A DNA stretch of 13,647 bases from JBFELO01 sp041552055. Lineage in GTDB: Bacteria > Acidobacteriota > Thermoanaerobaculia > Thermoanaerobaculales > Sulfomarinibacteraceae. Position numbers and translations under genes: made by a program. The stretch covers positions 1-13,647 of the forward strand of contig JBFELO010000125.1 in assembly GCA_041552055.1 (NCBI GenBank). The letters run 5' to 3'. The notes below the pieces were generated by a model that worked only from the letters and a program-made list of their open reading frames with translations, had not been told where the DNA came from and made no database searches. Of the stretch, positions 1 to 6,297 are shown piece after piece. The first letter of the stretch is position 1, and each line of letters begins with the position of its first letter.

Positions 1-288
1 CTCCACTTCGGAGTTCAGTTCCTTCTCGTCCACATTTCCTATCACGGCCTGAGAAGATTCCGTCGGTGCCAGTGGAACCTCAGCGCGGGCTTTGCTGACA
101 AGGAGTTTGGCGGTGACCTCATATGACGGAGGTCGGAGAACACTGACAATGAGCGCAGCTGCTGGCACTAACACCGCGAATAAGACGATCAGCTTCCACC
201 GTTTGAACAAGACTGTGAGCACGTCTCGCAGCGAGATCGAACTGCCCCGCTCTTCACGGGAGACGTCGCCGTCCCTGTCGACCGTCAT
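1..288 (-). CDS. Wzz/GumC-like polysaccharide chain-length determinant, N-terminal part
   Basis: Partial gene whose first 96 codons lie in the window; the rest runs off the left edge. The product starts MTVDRDGDVSREERGSSISL. A charged cytosolic segment and FKRWK at about residues 28-32 lead into one hydrophobic helix at about 33-50. Next come a PPSYEVTAKLLV stretch and a short periplasmic start. This is the usual beginning of Wzz/GumC polysaccharide co-polymerases, inner-membrane proteins that set chain length in Wzy-type or synthase-type export. The ATG at 288 follows GGGGAGG (293-299) with a short 4-base gap. The gene lies 103 bp after the Wza-like gene on the same strand, the normal order in exopolysaccharide operons. 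Whether a C-terminal tyrosine-kinase (BY-kinase) domain is present cannot be seen. Confidence 0.75.
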   Translation of the reverse strand, partial: MTVDRDGDVSREERGSSISLRDVLTVLFKRWKLIVLFAVLVPAAALIVSVLRPPSYEVTAKLLVSKARAEVPLAPTESSQAVIGNVDEKELNSEVE

Positions 289-324
289 TCGGCCTCCCCA
301 CGTCTGACAGAAACGGAGCAATTC

Positions 325-350
325 CCTAGGACTAGGCCACTTTCGGTGGC
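325..350 (-). other. Intercistronic hairpin and dyad between wza-like and wzz-like genes
   Basis: Two small palindromes sit side by side in the gap between the two polysaccharide genes. CCTAG-GA-CTAGG occupies 325-336. A 5-bp stem, GCCAC/GTGGC around a 5-base loop, occupies 336-350. There is no T tract on the minus strand, so it does not look like an intrinsic terminator. It could be an mRNA-stability or processing hairpin. This is a weak, purely structural call. Confidence 0.3.
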
Positions 351-391
351 TGGCATCGGGTATGCCCGGATTGAACTGGTCACGATCCGCA

Positions 392-1141
392 TCACTCCGT
401 GTTCCTGTATGCCGGAATCCAGTAGAACCACGCGCCGAAACGCGGCAGGTTACTGGAGATGTACTGATCGACAAAGAGGTTCAAGTTCACGATTTTCTTC
501 CAGTGCACGTACACCGTGTCCATGGGTGCGAGTTGCAGATCGTCCGTCAGCTGTGCTTTCCTCAGGATCTGTTTCACGTTGACGAGCGAACCGAACGGTT
601 CATCGTTGGGACCCCTGCGAATCACCAGGACCTGACTTTTTCGTGCCCGTTCGTTGAATCCGCCCGCGTCGAAGATCGCCTGCACGAGCGTGACGCCGCC
701 TCGATACTCTCGAATCCCGGGCGACCTGACCTCGCCCGCCACGTACACCCTCAGACCCGAGAACTCTTCGACGCTCACCGTGATCTGCGGGTTGACCATC
801 TCCACGCTGTACCGCTCGGTGATCTCGCGGGTGATGTCTGCCACGGTGCGGCCGATGACCTCCACCCTCCCGATCAGCGTGAGGAAGATCTCCCCATCCG
901 GCCCAACGGTGCGGGTCTGGCTCATCTCGACCGCCTTGAAGAAGTCGATGGCCAAGATGTCTCCGACAGCGATCTCGTACGGGCCGGCCACCACCGGCGG
1001 GAGTCGATCCGGTGGCACGATCTGGACACCGGTCGGTTCTTTGGCCACGCACGGCGAGGCAAGCATCCACATGCACAGGACGGCCACGATAGGAAGTCCA
1101 ACGGATAGCCTCTGCCGACTGAGTGGTCGCCTGGAGTTCAT
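392..1141 (-). CDS. Wza/GumB-like polysaccharide export protein (SLBB domain)
   Basis: A 249-residue periplasmic/outer-membrane polysaccharide export protein. Residues 10-33 form a signal peptide (hydrophobic core ending ASPCVA, probable cleavage before KEP). No proper lipobox is seen: proline precedes the cysteine. A polysaccharide-export (PES) domain follows at about 53-120, with YEIAVGDILAIDFF and the typical RTVGPDGEIFLTLIGRVEV. An SLBB beta-grasp domain then starts at about 130 (VYVAGEVRSPGIREY, TLVQAIFDAGG). The tail NLFVDQYISSNLP is typical of this family in operons with Wzz-like partners. The chosen ATG at 1141 has GGAGAG at 1148-1153 with 6-base spacing. An in-frame ATG at 1180 would add 13 residues before the signal peptide and is less likely. 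The protein probably forms or feeds the outer-membrane pore for an exopolysaccharide; the polymer is unknown. Confidence 0.88.
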   Translation of the reverse strand: MNSRRPLSRQRLSVGLPIVAVLCMWMLASPCVAKEPTGVQIVPPDRLPPVVAGPYEIAVGDILAIDFFKAVEMSQTRTVGPDGEIFLTLIGRVEVIGRTVADITREITERYSVEMVNPQITVSVEEFSGLRVYVAGEVRSPGIREYRGGVTLVQAIFDAGGFNERARKSQVLVIRRGPNDEPFGSLVNVKQILRKAQLTDDLQLAPMDTVYVHWKKIVNLNLFVDQYISSNLPRFGAWFYWIPAYRNTE

Positions 1142-1927
1142 GCTGGGCTCTCCGTCCGCTCTCCACTGTTTACGATGCACGAACTACAAGGATAACACCG
1201 AGGTGTGACTCGACAGTGAACCGCGTCCGCAACGAGGTCGAAGGGCATCGGGAGACGTCCGATCGGCGTGAGAGCGCACGCCGCTCCGACCGATGGGCCA
1301 CCAATGTTGCTCGTGCTGCTTGGAGCCACCGTGCCCTCCCTCCACGACGTCGAAGCCCTGGCGAATGCCGCCAGTGCACTCTCTCCGGTCGAATTCTTGG
1401 TCGAATCCTCCTCTTGGTAACTGTAAACTCTGTCACAGAGTGGTCATCCTTGTCAAGTTATAATGTGACGCCCGTCTCTTGACATCGCAAGCCCCCACTC
1501 GAAAAGACGCTATGGGTTCGTCCAAAACTTGCCGCTAATGCACAAAAACCAATCATTTCTCCTGCCCAGTGTATCACGAATGAACGTAATGAGTCATGTA
1601 CGATCGCAGAATCGCGTCAAGCGCCGATCCGGGATTTAGCGAGTTCAGCGTGCCCGAGATCTGTACACGTTGGCCACAATCAAGCCTGCTTCACGTAGGG
1701 TCTTCCGATTGGCGTGGGAGTCTGAAAAGCGGCTCACGGGTGTCTAGTAGCGTGGGCATGCACGCCTCGCTCGCCTCGAGTCTGGCCACTTGCCATTTCG
1801 CGAACCACGATTCAAGGTGCCTCGAGCGCGCAAAAGCTGCACGCAAAGACCCCGTTCTCTCCGCCATGATCGGACCGCCTACGGCGCGAAGGCGTTCTGG
1901 AATTCATGCGGACCGACATCGAGCCGA
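1142..1927. other. 786-bp region without a convincing gene, upstream of the polysaccharide genes
   Basis: The region separates the start of the wza-like gene from the end of the exporter gene, both on the minus strand. GC content drops at about 1420-1620. It holds a 15-bp dyad (1427-1441), a TTGACA hexamer reading on the minus strand (1456-1451) and a 12-bp-period direct repeat of GGTCGAAT (1387-1394 and 1399-1406). These make it the likely promoter/regulatory region of the polysaccharide operon, but no complete sigma-70 promoter of good quality is seen. A 58-codon ORF runs on the minus strand at 1867-1691, too weakly supported to call. Longer ORFs on the plus strand look like chance frames. 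Confidence 0.4.
1427..1441 (-). promoter_or_regulatory. 15-bp perfect dyad, candidate operator
   Basis: ACTCTGTCACAGAGT is a perfect odd-length palindrome with 7-base arms around one C. On the minus strand it lies just downstream of TTGACA (1456-1451), at about the place a -10 box and start of transcription would fall for the polysaccharide genes. That position suits a repressor site. The -10 hexamer itself is poor, so promoter assignment is tentative. Confidence 0.3.
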
Positions 1928-3082
1928 TCACGGACCCTCACACTCCGCGATACGCGCAGCTGAAACCCCGTCGCCGGCGACCCCGGTCGAAGAACCACCG
2001 CACGGGTCGTTATCGGACTCCGGCCCTGCGAGAACCAGCGCTGCTTCCCCCGAGGTGCGGAATCCATCAAGGGCTTCAGCAAACACAGGTGATCGGGCCA
2101 CGTGCGCCAGCGCCGGCTGCACGCGTGCCACTCGGGCAGACGTTGGAGCCGGGCACGGGGCCGGGAAGCTCTTCGCGTCTACTTGTCGCCACAGCGTCGA
2201 CTGTATGAGCACGACCGCACCCACGATCAGTGCGGAGGCCAGGGCGATTCTGGGGCCGACCGACTCGCCGGCGAGTCCCCAGCCCAGAAACACCGCCACC
2301 ACCGGGTTCACGAACGCGTAGGTGGCCACCGCCGGGGCGGACACCCTCCGCAACAGCCACACGTAGGCACACAGGGCCACGAGCGAGCCCACGACTGCGA
2401 GGTATGCGAGCGCCGCCGCCGAACGCAGGGAAACCTCGGCAAGCGCGAATCCGTCCTGCCACTCGCGCAGGGCGCTGGACACGATCAGCAACGCCACGCC
2501 GCCGGTCACCATCTGCACGGCCGCGGTCATGGCGGGCGACGATGGAAGGTTGCACCGTCGAGACTGCAGAGATCCCAGCGACCAGCACAGTGCGCTCGCC
2601 AGGATCACCACGCCCCCGACGGTATTCACGGTCGACAGGGCGTGACGCGAGGGGTCGATCAGGACGACGACGCCCGCCAGACCCAGGACCAGGCCTGTCA
2701 CGGTGCGCCAACCCACCGGCCCCCGGCGCAAGCCCGTGCCGTCGATCAGGGTCATCCACAGCGGAACGGTGGCCACGAGCAATGCGGCCGGGCCCGACGG
2801 CACCTCCTGCTCCGCCCAGGTCACGCCCCCGACACCGCACACAAGCATCAGCGTGCCGGTCACCGCGGCCCACCACCACTGGGAGTCGGTGGGACGAGGA
2901 ACGCCGCGGAGGCGCAGCCACAGGTACAGCACCGTGCCGGCCAACACGAACCGGGCCCCCGCGAGCAGGAACGGCGGCAGGGTCTCGAGCCCGATTCGGA
3001 TCGCCAGGTAGGTTGACCCCCAGACCAAATAGATGGCGGCAAAGGCCGCGATTAGCGCTGGCTGCTTCACGTCGCTCTGCAC
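1928..3082 (-). CDS. EamA/DMT-superfamily exporter (YedA-like) with an unusual C-terminal tail
   Basis: A drug/metabolite transporter of the inner membrane. Residues 1-298 give the usual ten-helix, two-repeat EamA fold. The first repeat starts IYLVWGSTYLAIRIGLETLP (18-37) with AGARF at 41-45, and includes WAEQEVPSGPAALLVATVPL (89-108). The second ends at about 298 with VNPVVAVFLGWGLAGE (258-273). The family exports metabolites such as amino acids; the substrate cannot be told here. Translation starts at GTG 3082 with GGGAGG at 3087-3092 (4-base gap). The protein is 384 residues, while relatives end near 300. The last 85 or so residues are Ala/Pro/Ser-rich with no membrane helix and look like read-through of non-coding sequence after loss of the original stop. 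The gene is divergent from a MocR regulator, so it is the likely regulatory target. Confidence 0.88.
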   Translation of the reverse strand: MQSDVKQPALIAAFAAIYLVWGSTYLAIRIGLETLPPFLLAGARFVLAGTVLYLWLRLRGVPRPTDSQWWWAAVTGTLMLVCGVGGVTWAEQEVPSGPAALLVATVPLWMTLIDGTGLRRGPVGWRTVTGLVLGLAGVVVLIDPSRHALSTVNTVGGVVILASALCWSLGSLQSRRCNLPSSPAMTAAVQMVTGGVALLIVSSALREWQDGFALAEVSLRSAAALAYLAVVGSLVALCAYVWLLRRVSAPAVATYAFVNPVVAVFLGWGLAGESVGPRIALASALIVGAVVLIQSTLWRQVDAKSFPAPCPAPTSARVARVQPALAHVARSPVFAEALDGFRTSGEAALVLAGPESDNDPCGGSSTGVAGDGVSAARIAECEGP

Positions 3083-3126
3083 GGGGCCTCCCTTTCGTCC
3101 TGTGCAGAAGATCGGGCCCGAAGGGG

Positions 3127-3153
3127 TTGCACAACAGATTCAATGGATATAAA
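3127..3153 (+). promoter_or_regulatory. Candidate sigma-70 promoter of the MocR-type regulator
   Basis: TTGCAC at 3127-3132 and TATAAA at 3148-3153 are separated by 15 bases, a little short of the optimum. They lie in a locally AT-rich patch about 50 bp upstream of the ATG at 3202. The predicted transcript would begin at about 3160, just before the inverted repeat at 3164-3189, so a bound regulator could block initiation or elongation. Confidence 0.4.
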
Positions 3154-3163
3154 TTATTACCAG

Positions 3164-3189
3164 TACAGTTTTTGATATGTAGAACTGTA
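3164..3189. promoter_or_regulatory. Perfect 7-bp inverted repeat in the divergent gap, candidate MocR operator
   Basis: TACAGTT (3164-3170) and AACTGTA (3183-3189) are exact reverse complements separated by 12 bases. The two half-sites are 19 bp centre to centre, close to two helical turns, and lie on one face of the DNA. The repeat falls between the start codons of the exporter and the MocR-type regulator, just upstream of the regulator's ribosome site. A half-site-like CAGTACAGTT overlap extends the left arm. MocR proteins commonly bind such divergent gaps, often at direct repeats, so binding here is inferred. Confidence 0.5.
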
Positions 3190-3201
3190 TCGGAGGCCAA
3201 C

Positions 3202-4677
3202 ATGGAGTCACCCGCCACCCGGAATGATCGTGATATCCCTCGCTACCAGCAGGTTGCGGACCAGATCGCCGACATGATCGCGACCGGAGCGTTTTCACCG
3301 GGCGCGAGGGTCCCGTCCCTCCGCAAGCTCTCCAAGCAGATGTCGGTGAGTCTGACCACGGCCATGGAGGCCTACCGGGTGCTCGAGGACCGCGATCTGA
3401 TCGAGGCCCGCCCCCAGTCGGGCTTCTATGTCCGGTCGCCCAGGAAAATGCCTCCGGCTCCCGCCAAGACCACGGGTGCACCGGCGGCGGTCACGCTCGA
3501 CATCCCGGACCTGTTCGTGCGGATGCTTCGCGAGAAGGGCGAGGCGGCGTTCGTTCCGTTCGGTGCGGCGGTGCCGCATTCATCGTTCCTGCCGACCGAG
3601 CGTCTCAACCGGATCCTCGCCCGCGAGGTCCGGCAGCGGCCCGAGACGAGCCAGGCCTACGACGAGGGCCTCGGCTACGGACCGCTGCGCACCCGGATCG
3701 CACGACGGGCGCTCGACGTCGGCTGTACCCTGAACCCTGACCACATCATCACCACGGCCGGTGCCCAGCAGGCGATTCTCCTCGCGCTGTTGGCGCTGGC
3801 CGCGCCGGGCGACACCGTGGTCGTCGAGACGCCCACCTACCCGGGATTGCTCCAGGTCTTGGAGGCGCTTCACCTGCGTGCCCTAGAGGTGGCCACCGAC
3901 CCTGATGACGGCATCTGCCTCGAGTGCCTCTCGGACACCCTCGATCGACAGCCGGTCGCGGCCTGCGTGCTGGTGCCCACCTTCGGCAACCCGCTCGGCC
4001 ACTGCATGCCGGAGCCCAAGCGACGAGACCTCCTCGCGCTGCTCACTGCCAAGGGTGTGCCGCTGGTCGAGGACGATGTCTACGGCGAGCTGTTCTTCGA
4101 CCGCTCACGGCCGCGCGCCGTCAAGGCGTTCGACGAGGAGGGCATCGTCCTGCTGTGCTCGTCGTTCTCGAAAACCCTGGCACCGGGTTACCGCGTCGGG
4201 TGGATCGCTCCGGGCCGCTACCTGCAGGAGGTGGAGCGCCAGAAGTACATCACCACCGTGGCCTCCCCCACTCCGACGCAGATGGCGGTTGCCTGCTACC
4301 TGGAGGGCGGCGCGTTCGACCGGCATCTCCGGCGACTGCGCGGTACGTATCGGGGCCTGGTGGCCCGGGCCAGCTGCGCGATCGCCGAGCACTTCCCGCA
4401 GGGCACCAAGCTGACCCGCCCACGAGGCGGCCACGTGCTGTGGGTCGAGCTGCCGCCCGAGGTCGACTCGGTGGCGCTCTACGAGCGGGCGCTGCAGCAC
4501 GGCATCAGCCTCGCACCCGGCCCGATGTTCACCGCCTGCTGCAGTTACCGCAACTGCGTACGGGTCAACTGCGCCATGCCGTGGTCCGATGTCGTCGAGG
4601 GAGCCCTGCGCACCGTAGGCGACCTCGTGCGGGAGCAGATCAGGAACGGCGGCAAGCGCTCGCAGATCGTCGGTTGA
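3202..4677 (+). CDS. MocR-type transcriptional regulator (GntR HTH fused to PLP aminotransferase domain)
   Basis: A 491-residue cytoplasmic regulator. A GntR winged helix-turn-helix occupies about residues 13-80 (PRYQQVADQIADMIATGAF, PSLRKLSKQMSVS, GFYVRSP). A proline-rich linker (82-96) leads to a fold-type I aminotransferase domain (about 100-485). That domain keeps the PLP residues: QAYDEGLGYGPLR (151-163), the Asn of FGNPLG (N263), the Asp/Tyr of DDVYGEL (291-297), the Schiff-base lysine K324 in SFSKTLAPGYRVGW, and the C-terminal Arg R454. PLP binding is therefore expected; whether it catalyses transamination is not. The ATG at 3202 is preceded by CGGAGG (3191-3196, 5-base gap). A much longer in-frame ORF upstream is antisense to the exporter and is ignored. 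It is divergent from the EamA exporter, a common arrangement in which the regulator senses an amine or amino acid and controls its transporter. Confidence 0.93.
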   Translation: MESPATRNDRDIPRYQQVADQIADMIATGAFSPGARVPSLRKLSKQMSVSLTTAMEAYRVLEDRDLIEARPQSGFYVRSPRKMPPAPAKTTGAPAAVTLDIPDLFVRMLREKGEAAFVPFGAAVPHSSFLPTERLNRILAREVRQRPETSQAYDEGLGYGPLRTRIARRALDVGCTLNPDHIITTAGAQQAILLALLALAAPGDTVVVETPTYPGLLQVLEALHLRALEVATDPDDGICLECLSDTLDRQPVAACVLVPTFGNPLGHCMPEPKRRDLLALLTAKGVPLVEDDVYGELFFDRSRPRAVKAFDEEGIVLLCSSFSKTLAPGYRVGWIAPGRYLQEVERQKYITTVASPTPTQMAVACYLEGGAFDRHLRRLRGTYRGLVARASCAIAEHFPQGTKLTRPRGGHVLWVELPPEVDSVALYERALQHGISLAPGPMFTACCSYRNCVRVNCAMPWSDVVEGALRTVGDLVREQIRNGGKRSQIVG

Positions 4678-4847
4678 CAGGGTCGTTTCGCCGACCGACA
4701 TTTAGGTCGACAGATCCTCATGTGTGGAGAGTATTCCGGGTCGGCAGCTCGGCTCACCGATCGGTGGCGCGCGTGGGTGCTTTGCGCACCGTCGGCGACC
4801 GCGCAGCCCGGCCACTCGTGAACTCCAACTGGTAAGGAGGTCGAGCC

Positions 4848-5642
4848 ATGAAACCATCTTTCCGGTGTGTGCTTGCGGGCGTCTTGGGCGTTGCTCTCGC
4901 GGTCATCCCGGCAACGGCAGAGGAGCCCGAACCCGAACGCGTCGTGTTGGAGGTGCACCAGGTCATTCCCGAGCACGCCGCGGCGTACGAGACGGCGATC
5001 AAGGAGTTCCTCCCGATGCTGGCCGAGAACGGGTACACGGGCTACTGGTACGCGTTCGTCACCGAGGAGATGCAGTACATGTACGGCTCTCCGGTGAAGG
5101 ACTTTACCGGTATCCAGGAACAGTGGGACGGTTGGGCAGAGTTTGCCGAGAAGGTCGGCATGGACACGCTGCAGCCCCACTTCGACAAGTTCACCGGCAC
5201 GTACGAGTATTCGGAGAGTAGCCTCTGGCGGCACCGACCGGATCTCAGCTACTCGTCAGACCCGCCCAAGTTCGACGCCGAGAAGGACATGTTCCGGTCC
5301 TGGGGCTTCGTCTTCGTCAAACCCGGGATGGAGATGAAGTTCGAGGAGAGCTTCAAGAAATTCGGTAGCTACTCCAAGGAGAAAGGTATCGAGTGGGCTT
5401 GGGACACGTGGGTCGCCGAGTTCGGTGGCGAGATGCCTGTGTACGTCTACTCCGAGGTCGGACCCAGTCGCGGCGAGTTCTGGACCGAGTCGGACAAGCT
5501 CGAGAAGGAGATCGGGAAGGACACGATGAAGATCTGGGTGGAGATGCTCCCGACCGTTCGCCGTGTCGAGTTCATCCGTGGAGAGTACCGACCCGACCTG
5601 TCCTACCTCCCGCCTGCCGAGGAGCCCGCGGCAGAGGAGTAG
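4848..5642 (+). CDS. Secreted protein of unknown function with two tandem copies of one ~118-residue module
   Basis: 264 residues with a strong ribosome site (AAGGAGG, 4834-4840, 7-base gap). Residues 1-24 are a Sec signal peptide ending PATA before EEPEPE, so the mature protein is periplasmic or exported. I do not recognise a named family. The mature part is an internal duplication. Copy 1 is at about 31-140 and copy 2 at about 149-258, each with a beta-alpha-beta-like pattern (PEHAAAYETAIKEFLPMLAE versus PGMEMKFEESFKKFGSYSKE). Each copy ends with the same hexapeptide RPDLSY (130-135 and 248-253), 118 residues apart. This resembles dimeric alpha+beta (ferredoxin-like) folds such as NIPSNAP or ABM domains, by pattern only. 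It is rich in Trp, Tyr and Glu and has no cysteine after the signal. It ends in an acidic tail (PPAEEPAAEE). It has its own leader and no close co-directional neighbour. Confidence 0.85.
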   Translation: MKPSFRCVLAGVLGVALAVIPATAEEPEPERVVLEVHQVIPEHAAAYETAIKEFLPMLAENGYTGYWYAFVTEEMQYMYGSPVKDFTGIQEQWDGWAEFAEKVGMDTLQPHFDKFTGTYEYSESSLWRHRPDLSYSSDPPKFDAEKDMFRSWGFVFVKPGMEMKFEESFKKFGSYSKEKGIEWAWDTWVAEFGGEMPVYVYSEVGPSRGEFWTESDKLEKEIGKDTMKIWVEMLPTVRRVEFIRGEYRPDLSYLPPAEEPAAEE

Positions 5643-5692
5643 TCGAGCGGTTCCCTGTCGGCCGACGCTGGCAGGGCTTCAAGCATTGAAAA

Positions 5693-5713
5693 CCCCCTCC
5701 GGCGCGGAGGGGG
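5693..5713 (-). terminator. Intrinsic terminator, probably serving both convergent genes
   Basis: An 8-bp GC stem, CCCCCTCC/GGAGGGGG around a 5-base loop (5701-5705), lies between the end of the secreted-protein gene (5642, plus) and the end of the RRM gene (5743, minus). On the minus strand the stem is followed by TTTTC, giving a U tract for the RRM transcript. On the plus strand the run after the stem is poor, though the hairpin may still stop transcription. Confidence 0.75.
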
Positions 5714-5742
5714 TGTCTGATTGTCCGTATTTCGCGAGTGGG

Positions 5743-6027
5743 TTACCAGCGGTCGCCGCCGCGGAATCCTCCGCCGTTGCGCCGTTCTTGCGCCTCGTTG
5801 ACGCGGATCGGTCGGCCGTCGAGCTCCTGCCCGTCCATCGCCGACATGGCGTCCTGGCCGGCCTGCTCGTCCGCGAACGTGACGAAGCCGAAGCCCCGCG
5901 AGCGCCCGGTCTCACGGTCGGTGATGACCTTGGCGTCGGTGACCTCGCCGAACTGGGCGAACGCCTCGAAAAGGCTCTCATCCCTGGTGTTCCAACTCAG
6001 ATTGCCAACAAACAGTTTCTTCGCCAT
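5743..6027 (-). CDS. Small RRM RNA-binding protein (bacterial Rbp/glycine-rich type)
   Basis: 94 residues holding one complete RNA-recognition motif. RNP2 is LFVGNL (5-10) and RNP1 is RGFGFVTF (44-51), both with the aromatic residues that stack on RNA bases. A short Arg/Gly tail follows (RRNGGGFRGGDRW, 82-94). This is the usual size and plan of bacterial single-RRM proteins. In cyanobacteria these are often cold-induced and help RNA localisation or stability; in other phyla the role is mostly unknown. The ATG at 6027 begins MAKKLFVGNL, the canonical start, and has GGGAGAG at 6037-6043 nine bases upstream. A longer frame up to 6129 would add unrelated sequence and is rejected. The leader is about 110 nt and contains two stable hairpins, suggesting RNA-level control. 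Confidence 0.95.
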   Translation of the reverse strand: MAKKLFVGNLSWNTRDESLFEAFAQFGEVTDAKVITDRETGRSRGFGFVTFADEQAGQDAMSAMDGQELDGRPIRVNEAQERRNGGGFRGGDRW

Positions 6028-6085
6028 CTTCTCCATCTCTCCCGGGGTCACTACGTTGAAGAACGCCGCCCCTCCTGACGATTTC

Positions 6086-6131
6086 GGCGGGCTACCGGCC
6101 CGCCCGTGCGTGGGGTGCCCCGACGGCACCC
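6086..6131 (-). promoter_or_regulatory. Two stable hairpins in the RRM gene leader
   Basis: GGCGGGC/GCCCGCC with a 5-base loop (6086-6104) and GGGTGCC/GGCACCC with a 5-base loop (6113-6131) are both perfect 7-bp GC-rich stems. They lie between the predicted start of transcription and the start codon of the RRM gene. Neither has a T tract. A structured leader in front of an RNA-binding-protein gene is a reasonable place for temperature response or autoregulation, but that is inference. Confidence 0.45.
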
Positions 6132-6144
6132 GCCGGAAGGCCGC

Positions 6145-6172
6145 ACTATATACCGATTCTCCAGAACTTCAA
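6145..6172 (-). promoter_or_regulatory. Candidate sigma-70 promoter of the RRM gene
   Basis: On the minus strand TTGAAG (6172-6167) and TATAGT (6150-6145, five of six to consensus) are separated by 16 bases. Transcription would start near 6138, giving a leader of about 110 nt that contains the two hairpins. Confidence 0.5.
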
Positions 6173-6248
6173 GGTCTCCGTGTCGAGCTTCCGAGCCCGA
6201 GGTTTCTCTGCGGGCGAATCCGGAGTGTCCACCGCCGCTGCATCCGGG

Positions 6249-6254
6249 TACAAT
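6249..6254 (+). promoter_or_regulatory. Candidate -10 box of the gspA/gspB-like pair
   Basis: TACAAT matches five of six bases of the -10 consensus and lies about 44 bp upstream of the ATG at 6298. The matching -35 region (TGTCCA, 6226-6231) is poor, so this promoter would need an activator or be weak. Confidence 0.25.
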
Positions 6255-6297
6255 CTGTGGCTGCCGACGTGCCGCAGCGGCCGCCGGCGGACACACC

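Noticed and set aside
1596..2321. 241-codon plus-strand ORF
   Set aside because: Ser/Arg/Thr-rich chance composition, no ribosome site, and half of it is antisense to the exporter gene.
2230..3201. Upstream in-frame extension of the MocR-type gene
   Set aside because: The extra 324 codons are antisense to the exporter and arginine/proline-rich. A good ribosome site and canonical start lie at 3202.
2076..3218. 380-codon minus-strand ORF over the exporter
   Set aside because: It is the exporter sequence in another frame, with Gly/Arg/Pro-rich translation and no family resemblance.
4678..4700. Possible terminator after the MocR-type gene
   Set aside because: The GGTCG/CGACC stem is only 5 bp and is followed by just a few T residues.
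3924..4835. 303-codon plus-strand ORF overlapping the MocR-type gene
   Set aside because: An out-of-frame shadow of the aminotransferase domain with chance composition.
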